Assembly (NCBI RefSeq): GCF_001888805.2
Contig: NZ_CP019113.1
Coordinates: 1,612,001-1,676,000, forward strand
Length of the DNA stretch: 64,000 nucleotides
Direction of reading: 5' to 3'
Origin: Enterobacter sp. SA187
GTDB lineage: Bacteria; Pseudomonadota; Gammaproteobacteria; Enterobacterales; Enterobacteriaceae
The notes beneath the pieces are model-generated. The model saw only the letters and a program-made list of their open reading frames with translations, did no database searches and was not told the DNA's origin. A program made the position numbers and the translations under genes. Of this stretch, positions 25,579-34,220 are shown piece after piece (the first letter of the stretch is position 1; each line of letters opens with the position of its first letter).

Positions 25579-25810
25579 GGCTTTCCTCCTGCTCCGCGTC
25601 GTTAGTATCCTGTGTCACTGAGTATAGTTTGCTAACTGCCTGATGAGCGTAGTAAAGCACGCTTTCGTGACCTCAGTTCGGGAAAAATCTTACCGCCACC
25701 ATTGTTTCTTTTTCCCTGCGATTTGTCATCAATCCCCGCGACAAAGTTTTACCCGTCGCAGCCTGACTGTTATGCTGCCCGCTACTTTAAATGCGATGAA
25801 AGGAAAACCC

Positions 25811-26431
25811 ATGACAACCCCGACTTTTGACACTATCGAAGCGCAGGCAAGCTACGGCATTGGCCTGCAGGTAGGGCAGCAACTGAGCGAGTCTGGCCTG
25901 CAGGGGCTGTTACCGGAAGCGCTGGTAGCGGGCATAGCTGACGCGCTGGCAGGCAAACAGCCGGCGGTACCGGTCGATGTCGTTCACCGTGCCCTGCGTG
26001 AAATCCATGAACGCGCTGACGCAGTCCGTCGCGAGCGCTTTGAAGCGATGGCGTCTGAAGGCGTGAAATACCTGGACGAAAATCGTGAGAAAGACGGCGT
26101 GAACAGCACCGAATCCGGTCTGCAGTTCCGTGTACTGACTCAGGGCGAAGGTCCGATCCCGGCACGTACTGACCGCGTGCGCGTGCACTACACCGGTAAA
26201 CTGATCGACGGCACCGTGTTCGACAGCTCTGTCGCCCGTGGCGAACCGGCTGAATTCCCGGTTAACGGCGTGATCCCAGGCTGGATCGAAGCGCTGACCC
26301 TGATGCCGGTTGGCTCGAAGTGGGAACTGACCATTCCGCAGAACCTGGCGTATGGCGAGCGTGGCGCAGGCGCGTCTATTCCTCCGTTCAGCACCCTGGT
26401 CTTTGAAGTGGAATTACTGGAAATCCTGTAA
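25811..26431 (+). CDS. fklB: FKBP-type peptidyl-prolyl isomerase FklB (FKBP22)
   Basis: Cytoplasmic/periplasmic-type homodimeric FKBP, 206 aa, same length as E. coli FklB. The N-terminal dimerisation domain (1-about 95, MTTPTFDTIEAQASYGIGLQVGQQLSESG) leads to the FKBP domain (about 110-206) with VRVHYTGKLIDGTVFDSS, IPGWIEAL and ASIPPFSTLVFEVELLEI. The ATG at 25811 follows AAAGGAAAACCC; the frame is open to 25643 but only this start matches the family. Confidence 0.97.
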   Translation: MTTPTFDTIEAQASYGIGLQVGQQLSESGLQGLLPEALVAGIADALAGKQPAVPVDVVHRALREIHERADAVRRERFEAMASEGVKYLDENREKDGVNSTESGLQFRVLTQGEGPIPARTDRVRVHYTGKLIDGTVFDSSVARGEPAEFPVNGVIPGWIEALTLMPVGSKWELTIPQNLAYGERGAGASIPPFSTLVFEVELLEIL

Positions 26432-26748
26432 TTTCCCGCAAAGTAGCCCTCTCCCGTAACCGGGAGAGGGTATTTTCTCTCCGCACATATGCCGTTCTTT
26501 AGCTCAGAGTCGATATTTAATGTTGCAAATGCATTTGTTGCGTGTATTTTTGTGACCTGATTCGCACAGACGAAGTGATATAACACTCAGTTTAAACATA
26601 AATTTAACATCTCATTCAAAACACAGTATTCATCCCTCCGATTCTTACCTACTATCGATGAGTCAAAAAACCAAGGCATTGTCACGCACGTGACACTATG
26701 AAAGGCCAGAAGAGCCTCAACAACGCAGACAGGTACAGGAATAAATAC
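26432..26748 (+). promoter_or_regulatory. fklB terminator and cycA control region/leader
   Basis: This 317-bp gap holds no gene. A CCCTCTCCCG / CGGGAGAGGG hairpin (26447-26470) with a downstream T-rich run ends fklB. Further on are a perfect 12-bp palindrome CAAATGCATTTG (26526-26537) and a 6-4-6 inverted repeat TGTCAC-GCAC-GTGACA (26680-26695). The short leader before the cycA ATG corresponds to the region in E. coli where the Hfq-dependent sRNA GcvB represses cycA. The palindromes are visible; what binds them is unknown. Confidence 0.55.
26447..26478 (+). terminator. Rho-independent terminator after fklB
   Basis: A 10-bp GC-rich stem CCCTCTCCCG / CGGGAGAGGG with a TAAC loop is followed by TATTTTCTCT, 16 bp past the fklB stop. 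Confidence 0.8.
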
Positions 26749-28161
26749 ATGGTAGATCAAACGAAGGTCGCCGCTGACCAGCAGGCTCCGGCGGAGCAAT
26801 CGCTACGGCGCAATCTCACCAACCGTCACATCCAGCTTATCGCCATCGGCGGCGCTATCGGCACCGGCCTGTTTATGGGCTCAGGTAAAACCATCAGTCT
26901 GGCCGGCCCGTCGATCATATTTGTCTATATGATCATCGGCTTTATGCTGTTTTTCGTGATGCGCGCGATGGGCGAACTGCTGCTGTCAAATCTGGAATAT
27001 AAGTCGTTCAGCGATTTCGCCGCCGATTTGCTGGGGCCGTGGGCGGGTTACTTTACCGGCTGGACCTACTGGTTTTGCTGGGTGGTTACCGGCATGGCCG
27101 ACGTGGTGGCGATCACCTCTTATGCACAGTTCTGGTTCCCCAACTTATCGGACTGGGTGGCTTCGCTGGCGGTGATCCTGCTGTTGCTGAGCCTCAACCT
27201 CGCGACGGTGAAGATGTTCGGCGAAATGGAATTCTGGTTCGCGATGATCAAGATTGTCGCCATTGTCGGCCTGGTCGTGGTGGGTCTGGTGATGGTGCTG
27301 ACCGAATTCACCTCACCGAGTGGCGTACAGGCCTCTTTCGCGCATCTGTGGAATGACGGCGGCTGGTTCCCGAAAGGCATCAGCGGTTTCTTTGCCGGTT
27401 TCCAGATCGCGGTGTTTGCCTTTGTAGGGATTGAACTGGTCGGTACGACGGCCGCAGAAACGAAGGATCCGGAAAAATCCCTGCCGCGCGCCATTAACTC
27501 CATTCCGATCCGTATCATCATGTTCTACGTGTTCGCGCTGATTATTATTATGTCGGTGACGCCGTGGAGCTCGGTAGTGGCGGAAAAGAGCCCGTTCGTT
27601 GAGCTGTTCGTGCTGGTCGGCTTACCGGCGGCAGCAAGCATTATCAACTTTGTGGTGCTGACTTCGGCCGCCTCGTCGGCAAACAGCGGCGTGTTCTCCA
27701 CCAGCCGTATGTTGTTCGGCCTGGCGCAGGACGGGGCCGCGCCGAAAAGCTTCGGTAAGTTGTCAAAACGCGCGGTACCGGCAACGGGCCTGACCTTCTC
27801 TTGCATCTGCCTGCTGGGCGGTGTGGTGATGCTGTATGTTAATCCGAGCGTGATCTCTGCCTTCACTATGATCACCACGGTGTCGGCGATCCTGTTCATG
27901 TTTGTGTGGACCATTATTCTTTGCTCGTATCTGGTCTACCGCAAACAGCGTCCGCACCTGCATGAGAAGTCGATTTATAAGATGCCGCTCGGCAAGCTGA
28001 TGTGCTGGGTATGTATGGCGTTTTTCGTCTTCGTGCTGGTTCTGCTGACGCTGGAAGAAGATACCCGTCAGGCGCTGATCGTCACGCCGCTGTGGTTTAT
28101 CGTGCTGGGTGTGTTCTGGTTCTTAGTGGGTAAAAAGCGTATGGCACGTATGCGCCGCTAG
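26749..28161 (+). CDS. cycA: D-serine/D-alanine/glycine:H+ symporter CycA
   Basis: APC-superfamily proton symporter, 470 aa with about 12 helices, importing D-serine, D-alanine, glycine and the antibiotic D-cycloserine. The N-terminal family signature RRNLTNRHIQLIAIGGAIGTGLFMGSGKTISLAGPS is followed by AAETKDPEKSLPRAINSIPIRI, the consensus amino-acid permease loop. The ATG at 26749 (MVDQTKVAADQQAP) matches the E. coli start and has ACAGGAATAAATAC upstream; the extension to 26698 is leader. Confidence 0.97.
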   Translation: MVDQTKVAADQQAPAEQSLRRNLTNRHIQLIAIGGAIGTGLFMGSGKTISLAGPSIIFVYMIIGFMLFFVMRAMGELLLSNLEYKSFSDFAADLLGPWAGYFTGWTYWFCWVVTGMADVVAITSYAQFWFPNLSDWVASLAVILLLLSLNLATVKMFGEMEFWFAMIKIVAIVGLVVVGLVMVLTEFTSPSGVQASFAHLWNDGGWFPKGISGFFAGFQIAVFAFVGIELVGTTAAETKDPEKSLPRAINSIPIRIIMFYVFALIIIMSVTPWSSVVAEKSPFVELFVLVGLPAAASIINFVVLTSAASSANSGVFSTSRMLFGLAQDGAAPKSFGKLSKRAVPATGLTFSCICLLGGVVMLYVNPSVISAFTMITTVSAILFMFVWTIILCSYLVYRKQRPHLHEKSIYKMPLGKLMCWVCMAFFVFVLVLLTLEEDTRQALIVTPLWFIVLGVFWFLVGKKRMARMRR

Positions 28162-28171
28162 TCACCTGTAA

Positions 28172-28250
28172 TGCCGGATGGCGCTGCGCTTATCCGGCCT
28201 GGACAATAATCCCGTTCACGTAGGCCCGGTAAGCGTAGCGCCACCGGGCA
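28172..28250. repeat. BIME: two REP palindromes between cycA and ytfE
   Basis: Two convergent REP-type units, GCCGGATGGCGCTGCGCTTA (from 28173) and GGCCCGGTAAGCGTAGCGCC (from 28223), form the classical enterobacterial BIME between convergent stops. Confidence 0.85.
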
Positions 28251-28256
28251 ACGTCG

Positions 28257-28919
28257 TTACTCCCCGCTTAACGCCCGCGGAAACAGCACATTATTTTCCA
28301 GGCTGATGTGCTCCATCAGATCGTCAATCAGTTCATTAATGCCGTTATACATCGCTTTCCAGGTGGTGCAGGCTTCCGGCGGCGGCGTCACGTTATTGGT
28401 GGTGTGTTTGATCACCTCCAGCAGTTCCCCCGCTTCATCATGTTCGCTCTCCATGACGTTAATCGGCCCAGCGGCGTGGCTGCCCATGCCCTGTTTGATC
28501 ATCGGGAAGAGGATCTGCTCCTCTTTCATCATATGACTGGAAAGCTCCTGATGCAGCATGGTCAGGTATTTGGTCAGGCCGCGCGGCACGTTGGGTTTAT
28601 CGGCATGGACGCGCTCGACTTTGGTGGCCTGCAGGATCAGCTCCGGCAACTGTTCGCGGTGGCGATCGTGGTAGCGCACAATGATGTGGTCGATGATGTG
28701 AGGAAGCGGCTCCACGCGCCAGTCTTTCTCCACCGGCTGTTCGGCCAGTTTCGCCAGCTGCGCTTCAATCACCGCCACATCCAGCTCCTTACGAGCCGCG
28801 GCACGTGCCAGCGTCTGCTTACCCCCACAGCAGTAGTCCATATCGTATTGACGGAACAGGGCAGAAGCGCGGGGAATGGACAGCGCCAGCTCACCTAAAG
28901 GTTGATCGCGAAAGGCCAT
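28257..28919 (-). CDS. ytfE: Di-iron iron-sulfur cluster repair protein YtfE (RIC)
   Basis: Hemerythrin-like di-iron protein, 220 aa, repairing Fe-S clusters damaged by nitric oxide and peroxide. The ScdA_N segment (1-about 60) contains the conserved YDMDYCCGG with Cys30-Cys31. The hemerythrin domain (about 80-220) supplies the His/Glu ligands in IIDHIIVRYHDRHREQLPEL, MLHQELSSHMMKEEQILFPMI, MESEHDEAG and LMEHISLENNVLFP. Single gene controlled by an upstream perfect NsrR palindrome. Confidence 0.98.
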   Translation of the reverse strand: MAFRDQPLGELALSIPRASALFRQYDMDYCCGGKQTLARAAARKELDVAVIEAQLAKLAEQPVEKDWRVEPLPHIIDHIIVRYHDRHREQLPELILQATKVERVHADKPNVPRGLTKYLTMLHQELSSHMMKEEQILFPMIKQGMGSHAAGPINVMESEHDEAGELLEVIKHTTNNVTPPPEACTTWKAMYNGINELIDDLMEHISLENNVLFPRALSGE

Positions 28920-28945
28920 AACAGTTACCTCGTTAGTCAGAATAT

Positions 28946-28968
28946 AAGATGCATTTTAAATGCATCTT
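28946..28968 (-). promoter_or_regulatory. NsrR operator upstream of ytfE
   Basis: A perfect 11-1-11 inverted repeat: half-site AAGATGCATTT, one central T, and its exact complement AAATGCATCTT. This is the canonical binding sequence of the NO-sensing Fe-S repressor NsrR. It is centred 38 bp upstream of the ytfE ATG. Confidence 0.93.
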
Positions 28969-29109
28969 TAAGCCGAGGCTATACCCCTTATGAGTGACGG
29001 GATTAATTTGCCCATTTTTGTGCGCTGTGTCACAAAAAATTCCTGCTTATAACGTATTGAAACTACTTGTTAAAGTGAAGATTTGGTATCGAGTGTGCAA
29101 TATCTTCGT

Positions 29110-29136
29110 TAAACATGCGTTAAAACCTGCCGATAT
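29110..29136 (+). promoter_or_regulatory. Sigma-28 (FliA) promoter of the Tsr-like chemoreceptor
   Basis: TAAA (29110-29113), 15 bp, then GCCGATAT (29129-29136): 11 of 12 matches to the flagellar class 3 consensus TAAA-N15-GCCGATAA. It lies 44 bp upstream of the ATG. Confidence 0.88.
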
Positions 29137-29179
29137 AGACCCGTCACATAAAAATCCTGCATCCGATAAAAGGTTCCCG

Positions 29180-30829
29180 ATGTTTAAACGTGTAAAAGTA
29201 ATAACCCTGTTAATAATGGTGCTTTTCGTGCTCGGCGCGATGCAACTGATTGCTGCGGGTGTGTTTATCAATGCGCTCAACAATGACAAACAGAATTTTA
29301 ATGTTTCCCAGGTCTCCAGCCAGAACGTGGCGGAATTTACCGATGCCTGGATCAGCCTGAACCAGGCCCGCGTGACGCTTAACCGCGGGATGTTACGTCT
29401 GCAAAGCAGCACCGCCAGCCAGATCAACGGCGGCGAGCTGGGTGAGCTGGTGAAAACCGCGAAAAACCTGCTGGCCGATGCGCAGAAGCATTATGAAATC
29501 TACGACGCGCTGCCGGAAACGCCGGGTATGGATCCTCGTCTGCCGCCCGAGCTGGAAAAGCAGTACGGCATCTATTCCACCACCCTGACCGAAATGAACC
29601 GCCTGCTGGCGGCGGGCGATCTGGAAGCCATGTTCAGGCAGGGCGCGGAAAGCAAACAGGTCGCCATGCAGAGCGTCTACCGCGAATGGCGTGCTGCGCA
29701 GGCTGAGCTGGCCAACAAGGGCGTCATCGATAACGAAAATGATTATGTGCGCATCATGTGGATCCTCAGCGCCATTATGTTGCTGGTGGTGGCGGTGATC
29801 GTCGCCAGCTGGATCGCCATGCAGCGCGTGCTGCTGAAGCCGTTACATGAAGTAATGGCTCACATCCGCCACATCGCGGCGGGCGATCTGACCCATGAAA
29901 TCGATGCGGAAGGCAAAAACGAAATGGCGCTGCTGGCGTCAAACGTACGTGAAATGCAGCAGGCGCTGGCGACCACCGTCAGCGTGGTGCGCGATGGCGC
30001 GGACACTATCTTTACCGGCGCAGGTGAGATCTCCGCAGGCAGCAACGATCTCTCCTCCCGTACCGAGCAGCAGGCCGCTTCGCTGGAAGAAACCGCTGCC
30101 AGTATGGAACAGCTGACCGCTACCGTGAAGCAGAACGCCGATAACGCCCGTCAGGCGACGCAGCTGGCGAAAACCGCCTCGGAAACCGCGCAGAAAGGCG
30201 GCGCAGTGGTCGACGGTGTGGTGCGTACCATGGATGAAATCGCCAACAGCTCCAGCAAAATCGCGCAGATCACCAATGTGATCGACGGCATTGCTTTCCA
30301 GACCAATATTCTGGCGCTGAACGCCGCGGTGGAAGCCGCCCGTGCCGGTGAGCAGGGTCGTGGCTTTGCGGTGGTAGCCGGTGAAGTTCGCACCCTGGCA
30401 AGCCGCAGCGCGCAGGCTGCCAAAGAGATCAAAGCGCTGATCGACGATTCCGGCAGCCGAGTGGATGCAGGTTCGGCACTGGTGCATGAAGCCGGTGAAA
30501 CCATGGCGGAAATCGTCAGCGCCGTAACGCGTGTGACCGATATCATGGGCGAAATCGCCTCGGCGTCCGACGAACAGAGCCGTGGTATCGACCAGGTGGG
30601 TCAGGCGGTGGCGGAGATGGATCGCGTGACGCAGCAGAACGCCTCGCTGGTGGAAGAATCCGCGGCGGCGGCAGCGGCGCTGGAAGAGCAGGCCTCCCTG
30701 CTTAACGATACCGTGGCGGTGTTCAAAGTGAAACGTCGCGCCCCGGCTGCCGTAGCAAACGCGCGTCCGGCGGCGGTGAAAATGAAGCCGGTTGCCGCGA
30801 CTACAGACGCGAACTGGGAAACCTTCTAA
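29180..30829 (+). CDS. Methyl-accepting chemotaxis protein, Tsr/Tar type
   Basis: Chemoreceptor of 549 aa, close in size and layout to Tsr. TM1 is at about 8-31; a four-helix-bundle (TarH) periplasmic domain reaches about 190; TM2 is at about 192-213 and HAMP follows. The cytoplasmic hairpin has the tip IAFQTNILALNAAVEAARAGEQGRGFAVVA, and the methylation helices contain TEQQAASLEETAASMEQLTATVKQNA. It ends in NWETF, the CheR/CheB docking pentapeptide, so it is a high-abundance-type receptor. The segment LNQARVTLNR aligns with the Arg64/Arg69 amino-acid-binding helix of Tsr, so an amino acid ligand is likely but unproven. The ATG at 29180 is chosen because it starts a clean TM1 and lies after the sigma-28 promoter. 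Confidence 0.95.
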   Translation: MFKRVKVITLLIMVLFVLGAMQLIAAGVFINALNNDKQNFNVSQVSSQNVAEFTDAWISLNQARVTLNRGMLRLQSSTASQINGGELGELVKTAKNLLADAQKHYEIYDALPETPGMDPRLPPELEKQYGIYSTTLTEMNRLLAAGDLEAMFRQGAESKQVAMQSVYREWRAAQAELANKGVIDNENDYVRIMWILSAIMLLVVAVIVASWIAMQRVLLKPLHEVMAHIRHIAAGDLTHEIDAEGKNEMALLASNVREMQQALATTVSVVRDGADTIFTGAGEISAGSNDLSSRTEQQAASLEETAASMEQLTATVKQNADNARQATQLAKTASETAQKGGAVVDGVVRTMDEIANSSSKIAQITNVIDGIAFQTNILALNAAVEAARAGEQGRGFAVVAGEVRTLASRSAQAAKEIKALIDDSGSRVDAGSALVHEAGETMAEIVSAVTRVTDIMGEIASASDEQSRGIDQVGQAVAEMDRVTQQNASLVEESAAAAAALEEQASLLNDTVAVFKVKRRAPAAVANARPAAVKMKPVAATTDANWETF

Positions 30830-30836
30830 GCCTGAT

Positions 30837-30964
30837 GCCCGGCGGCGCAGGCTTGCCGGGCCTGGATGGTGGAACTCCTGCCCGGCGGCGCATGCTTGCC
30901 GGGCCTACATGTCCTACATGTTCATCATCATGTAGGCCGGGTCAGGCGTAGCCGCCACCCGGCA
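30837..30964. repeat. Cluster of three REP palindromes between the chemoreceptor and ytfF
   Basis: Units at about 30837-30862 and 30879-30905 are near-identical direct copies (GCCCGGCGGCGCA...GCTTGCCGGGC). A third, inverted copy is at 30932-30964. They lie between convergent stops. Confidence 0.85.
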
Positions 30965-30967
30965 CTA

Positions 30968-31933
30968 TCATCCGTTCACCACTCGTTTTACCCGTACCGC
31001 GATCACCACCCCCAGCACCAGCAGCGCAATCCCCGACACCGTCAACAGCGGCGGCACGCTCTGGCGCAGCAAAAAGGTATACAGCAAGCCCGCCAGCGTT
31101 TCGAAGACGATCAACGGTCCAAGGATCACCGTCGGCAATTTCTGGCTGGCCAGGTTCCAGCACAGCGCCCCCACCCATGAACACAAAATGGCAATGGCGG
31201 TCATCAGGCCAATAAATACCAGCGGGCGTGGACCAAACGGCAGCGCAAATCCCGGCTGATCCGCCTGTAACCACACACAGGCCGCAATATAGCCCACCAG
31301 CGACACCGGTAGCGTCACCAGGCCCTGCGCCGTTGCCCACATCATCGGATGACGCGTGGGATTTTCCCGCAGCCAGCGGGCGTTACGCAGTGCATACCAC
31401 GCCCAGCACGCCACCGACACCAGCGCCAGCGCGATCCCCGAACCATAGCGCCACCCGCTGAAATTCGGCAGCCCGTGCCGCAGTTCGGCGATATTCACAC
31501 ACACCAGCCCTGCGGCGATGCACAGCAGCGCGGGCGCAAGGCGCAGCCACGGCAGCTTGCCGTCACGCTTGCTGTAGAGCAGATTCGCCAGCACCGGCAG
31601 CACCACCGGCAGCGTGCCGATGATCATCGTTGAGACGGGCGCGCCGGTACGCTGAATAGCGCTGGCGAGACAAACGTAATAAACCAGGTTGCCCGACAGG
31701 GTCAGCGCCAGGGCGATCAACCAGTCATGACGGCTTAACTGACGCAGACGTACGCGCCCCAGCCAGGCCAGCGGCACGGCGATAAGCCCGAGCGCCAGAT
31801 AACGTCCGGTCGACTGCAAAATCGCCGGATAATCCGGCACCAGCAGCGGCCCGACAAAAATCAGTCCCCACATTAACCCTGCGGCCAGGGCGTACAGCAC
31901 ACCACTAATCATCCTGCCATCCATATTATTCAT
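30968..31933 (-). CDS. ytfF: DMT-superfamily inner-membrane transporter YtfF
   Basis: EamA-type ten-helix membrane protein, 321 aa. MISGVLYALAAGLMWGLIFVGPLLVPDYPAILQSTGRYLALGLIAVPLAWLGR and the second-half blocks RNARWLRENPTRHPMMWATAQGLVTLPVSLVGY and PTVILGPLIVFETLAGLLYTFLLRQ match E. coli YtfF. Substrate unknown. The ATG at 31933 has no clear Shine-Dalgarno; ATG 31912 (MISGV) is a plausible alternative. It follows an AraC-type regulator gene on the same strand after 54 bp. Confidence 0.93.
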   Translation of the reverse strand: MNNMDGRMISGVLYALAAGLMWGLIFVGPLLVPDYPAILQSTGRYLALGLIAVPLAWLGRVRLRQLSRHDWLIALALTLSGNLVYYVCLASAIQRTGAPVSTMIIGTLPVVLPVLANLLYSKRDGKLPWLRLAPALLCIAAGLVCVNIAELRHGLPNFSGWRYGSGIALALVSVACWAWYALRNARWLRENPTRHPMMWATAQGLVTLPVSLVGYIAACVWLQADQPGFALPFGPRPLVFIGLMTAIAILCSWVGALCWNLASQKLPTVILGPLIVFETLAGLLYTFLLRQSVPPLLTVSGIALLVLGVVIAVRVKRVVNG

Positions 31934-31987
31934 GTTGATCGGCAGTGTAGGGCAGGGCAGAGAAAGAATATTGTATGAGGTTGCGCA

Positions 31988-32818
31988 TCAGCGGCGGGCG
32001 ACCTGCTTCTGGTAGCGTACCGGCGTGATGCCATAACGGCGGGTAAAGGCGCGGGTCAGGTGCGACTGATCGGTCAGCCCGGTCAGGGCGGCGACATCGG
32101 CGGCGGGCAGGCCGTGGGTAAGGAAATTCTTTGCCCGCCACAGGCGGATCGCCATCAGCATCTGGTGCGGGGTGACGTGATAATGGGCTTTAAACTGACG
32201 CTGGAAATGGTACGGGCTGAGGGACGCCACGCGCGCCAGTTCGTCGAGGGTCAGCGGCTGCATATAGTTATCATGCAGGTACTCCCGTACGCGCTCAAAA
32301 CGGTGCGCCCCTTCGGCACTGACCGGCGCATGACGGGCCAGCGGCTGAAAAGCGTCGATCAAATCGAGCAGATAACCCTGCTGCGCCAGCGTGTCGTCGC
32401 TATGCCACAGGGCATGGATCAGGGCGCAAATCTGCCGCGAACGCAGCGGATCGTGACGGGAGGCGTCAGCAAACCACCAGTGGCGGATGCCGGTGACCTG
32501 CTCCAGCAAGTCAGGCTCCAGATAAATCATGCGATAGCGCCAGCCGTCAGCGGTTTCCGCTTCGCCGGTGTGCAGTTCATCAGGATTCATGGTGACGACG
32601 GAGTTCACCGGGGCGACGTGCTGCGCGCCGCGATAGCGAAAACGCTCGGCACCGGCTTCTATGGCGCCAATACCGAAGGCTTCGTGGGTGTGCGGCTCAA
32701 AGGCGTAGCGGGAGATATGCGCCTGATACAGCTCGACGCCCGGCAACTGCGGCAGGTGCCGAAAACGGGCGCGGTCTTTCTCATCGCTGAACTGTTCCGG
32801 TACGCCTTGCACATTCAC
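31988..32818 (-). CDS. AraC-family transcriptional regulator
   Basis: 276-aa regulator with an N-terminal AraC_binding cupin domain (about 25-150, including YAFEPHTHEAFGIGAIEAGAERFRYRG and NPDELHTGEA) and a C-terminal AraC double helix-turn-helix (about 175-276). The HTH part reads LTLDELARVASLSPYHFQRQFKAHYHVTPHQML, then AADVAALTGLTDQSHLTRAFTRRYGITPVRYQ, the family signature. There is no equivalent at this site in E. coli K-12. Co-orientation and the 54-bp gap to ytfF suggest that it controls that exporter, a common arrangement for AraC-DMT pairs. The effector is unknown. Confidence 0.9.
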   Translation of the reverse strand: MNVQGVPEQFSDEKDRARFRHLPQLPGVELYQAHISRYAFEPHTHEAFGIGAIEAGAERFRYRGAQHVAPVNSVVTMNPDELHTGEAETADGWRYRMIYLEPDLLEQVTGIRHWWFADASRHDPLRSRQICALIHALWHSDDTLAQQGYLLDLIDAFQPLARHAPVSAEGAHRFERVREYLHDNYMQPLTLDELARVASLSPYHFQRQFKAHYHVTPHQMLMAIRLWRAKNFLTHGLPAADVAALTGLTDQSHLTRAFTRRYGITPVRYQKQVARR

Positions 32819-32893
32819 TCTCCGCCTGGGTCATGCCTTCATTATTAAGGATGACCCGGCGGCATGCTACAAAAATTAACCAGTTTGTAACAG

Positions 32894-33742
32894 TTACAGG
32901 ATGGCTTTAATGCTGTCGGCAAGCGGCGTGGTCGGGCGACCAATCAGTTTGCTGAGCGTATGGCTGTCATCAAACAGACCGCCTTTTGACGCGCCGGTGT
33001 CGGAGTCCGCCAGCAGGCTGGCGAAGGCGTCCGGCAGGCCGACACCGCGCAGGGCGGCGGCAAAATCAGCCTCGCTGAGGTTCTGATAAACGACGTTTTT
33101 ACCGCTCTGCGCAGACAGTTCCGCCGCCAGTTCGCTGAGCGTCCAGGCCTGATCGCCCGCCAGCTCATACACCTTACCGGCATGGCCGTCTTCACTGACC
33201 ACTTTTGCGGCGGCAGCGGCGTAGTCTTCCCGGGTGGCCGAGGCGATTTTGCCGTCGCCCGCCGCGCCGATAAACACGCCATGCTCCAGCGCAGGCGGGG
33301 CGCTGGCGAGGTAGTTTTCACTGTACCAGCCGTTACGCAGCAGGGCGTAAGGAATGCCGGAGGCGGCGAGCAGTTTCTCCGTTTCGATATGTTCTGCGGC
33401 GAGGCCGAGCGGTGAGGTATCGGCATGCAGCAGGCTGGTATAGGCGATAAAACCGACGCCTGCGGCTTTGGCTGCGTTGATCACATTGCGATGCTGGGCA
33501 GTGCGCTGGCCCACTTCGCTGGAGGAGATGAGCAGCAGTTTCTCAACGCCTTCAAGCGCGCGGGTTAATGCCGCTTCGTCGCCGTAATCCGCCTGACGCA
33601 CCACGACGCCCTGTTGCGCCAGCGCGTCGGCTTTCGCGGGGTTACGCACAATGGCGACGATCTGGCTGGCGGGAACGGTTTTTTGCAGGGCGGCGACAGC
33701 TAACTGACCAAGCTGGCCGGTGGCTCCGGTAATGGCAATCAT
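32894..33742 (-). CDS. qorB: NAD(P)H:quinone oxidoreductase QorB
   Basis: NmrA-like atypical short-chain reductase, 282 aa (E. coli 286), reducing quinones with NADPH. The dinucleotide-binding motif GATGQLG lies at residues 5-11. VEKLLLISSSEVGQRTAQHRNVINAAKAAGVGFIAYTSLLHAD and LRNGWYSENYLASAP match E. coli QorB. The C-terminus is a few residues shorter. It is divergent from ytfH, an HxlR-type regulator, which likely controls it. Confidence 0.96.
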   Translation of the reverse strand: MIAITGATGQLGQLAVAALQKTVPASQIVAIVRNPAKADALAQQGVVVRQADYGDEAALTRALEGVEKLLLISSSEVGQRTAQHRNVINAAKAAGVGFIAYTSLLHADTSPLGLAAEHIETEKLLAASGIPYALLRNGWYSENYLASAPPALEHGVFIGAAGDGKIASATREDYAAAAAKVVSEDGHAGKVYELAGDQAWTLSELAAELSAQSGKNVVYQNLSEADFAAALRGVGLPDAFASLLADSDTGASKGGLFDDSHTLSKLIGRPTTPLADSIKAIL

Positions 33743-33800
33743 GGAAAACTCCTTCGTCTCTGGGTTGTGTTATGAGACACTATCACCCTGACTCACTTTT

Positions 33801-33817
33801 AGTAAGTACGTACAAAA
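33801..33817. promoter_or_regulatory. Candidate YtfH (HxlR) operator between qorB and ytfH
   Basis: AGTAAGTACGTACAAAA contains the perfect 8-bp palindrome GTACGTAC (33806-33813). It is centred in the 83-bp divergent promoter region; HxlR-family sites are commonly GTAC-containing palindromes. Assignment to YtfH is inference. Confidence 0.5.
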
Positions 33818-33825
33818 AGGTTAGT

Positions 33826-34218
33826 ATGAAGAAAATTGAACGTCCTGCCACGCTCAGCGAGCAGCTGCGCGACGGCAATTTATTCGCCGAGCAGTGTCCA
33901 TCCCGGGATGTGCTTAAACATGTCACCAGTCGCTGGGGAGTGTTGATCCTGGTGGCGCTGCGCGACGGCACGCACCGTTTCAGCGAACTACGCCGCAAGA
34001 TGGGGGGCGTCAGCGAGAAAATGCTGTCGCAAAGCCTGCAATGGCTGGAGCAGGACGGCTTTATCAATCGGGTGTCCTATCCGGTGGTGCCGCCCCATGT
34101 GGAGTACAGCCTGACGCCGCTGGGCGAGCAGGTGAGCGAGAAAGTGGCCGATCTGGCGGACTGGATCGAGCTGAATCTGCCGCAGGTGCTGGCGCTTCGC
34201 GACGAGCGTGCTGCGTAA
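33826..34218 (+). CDS. ytfH: HxlR-family transcriptional regulator YtfH
   Basis: Winged-helix regulator, 130 aa (E. coli 126). The core EQCPSRDVLKHVTSRWGVLILVALRDGTHRFSELRRKMGGVSEKMLSQSL is the HxlR signature, with Cys24 at the position used for thiol-based sensing of quinones or aldehydes in YodB/HypR relatives. The ATG at 33826 has AAAAGG upstream; extending to 33772 would run through the operator. Divergent from qorB, suggesting redox-responsive control of that reductase (inference). Confidence 0.94.
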   Translation: MKKIERPATLSEQLRDGNLFAEQCPSRDVLKHVTSRWGVLILVALRDGTHRFSELRRKMGGVSEKMLSQSLQWLEQDGFINRVSYPVVPPHVEYSLTPLGEQVSEKVADLADWIELNLPQVLALRDERAA

Positions 34219-34220
34219 AG

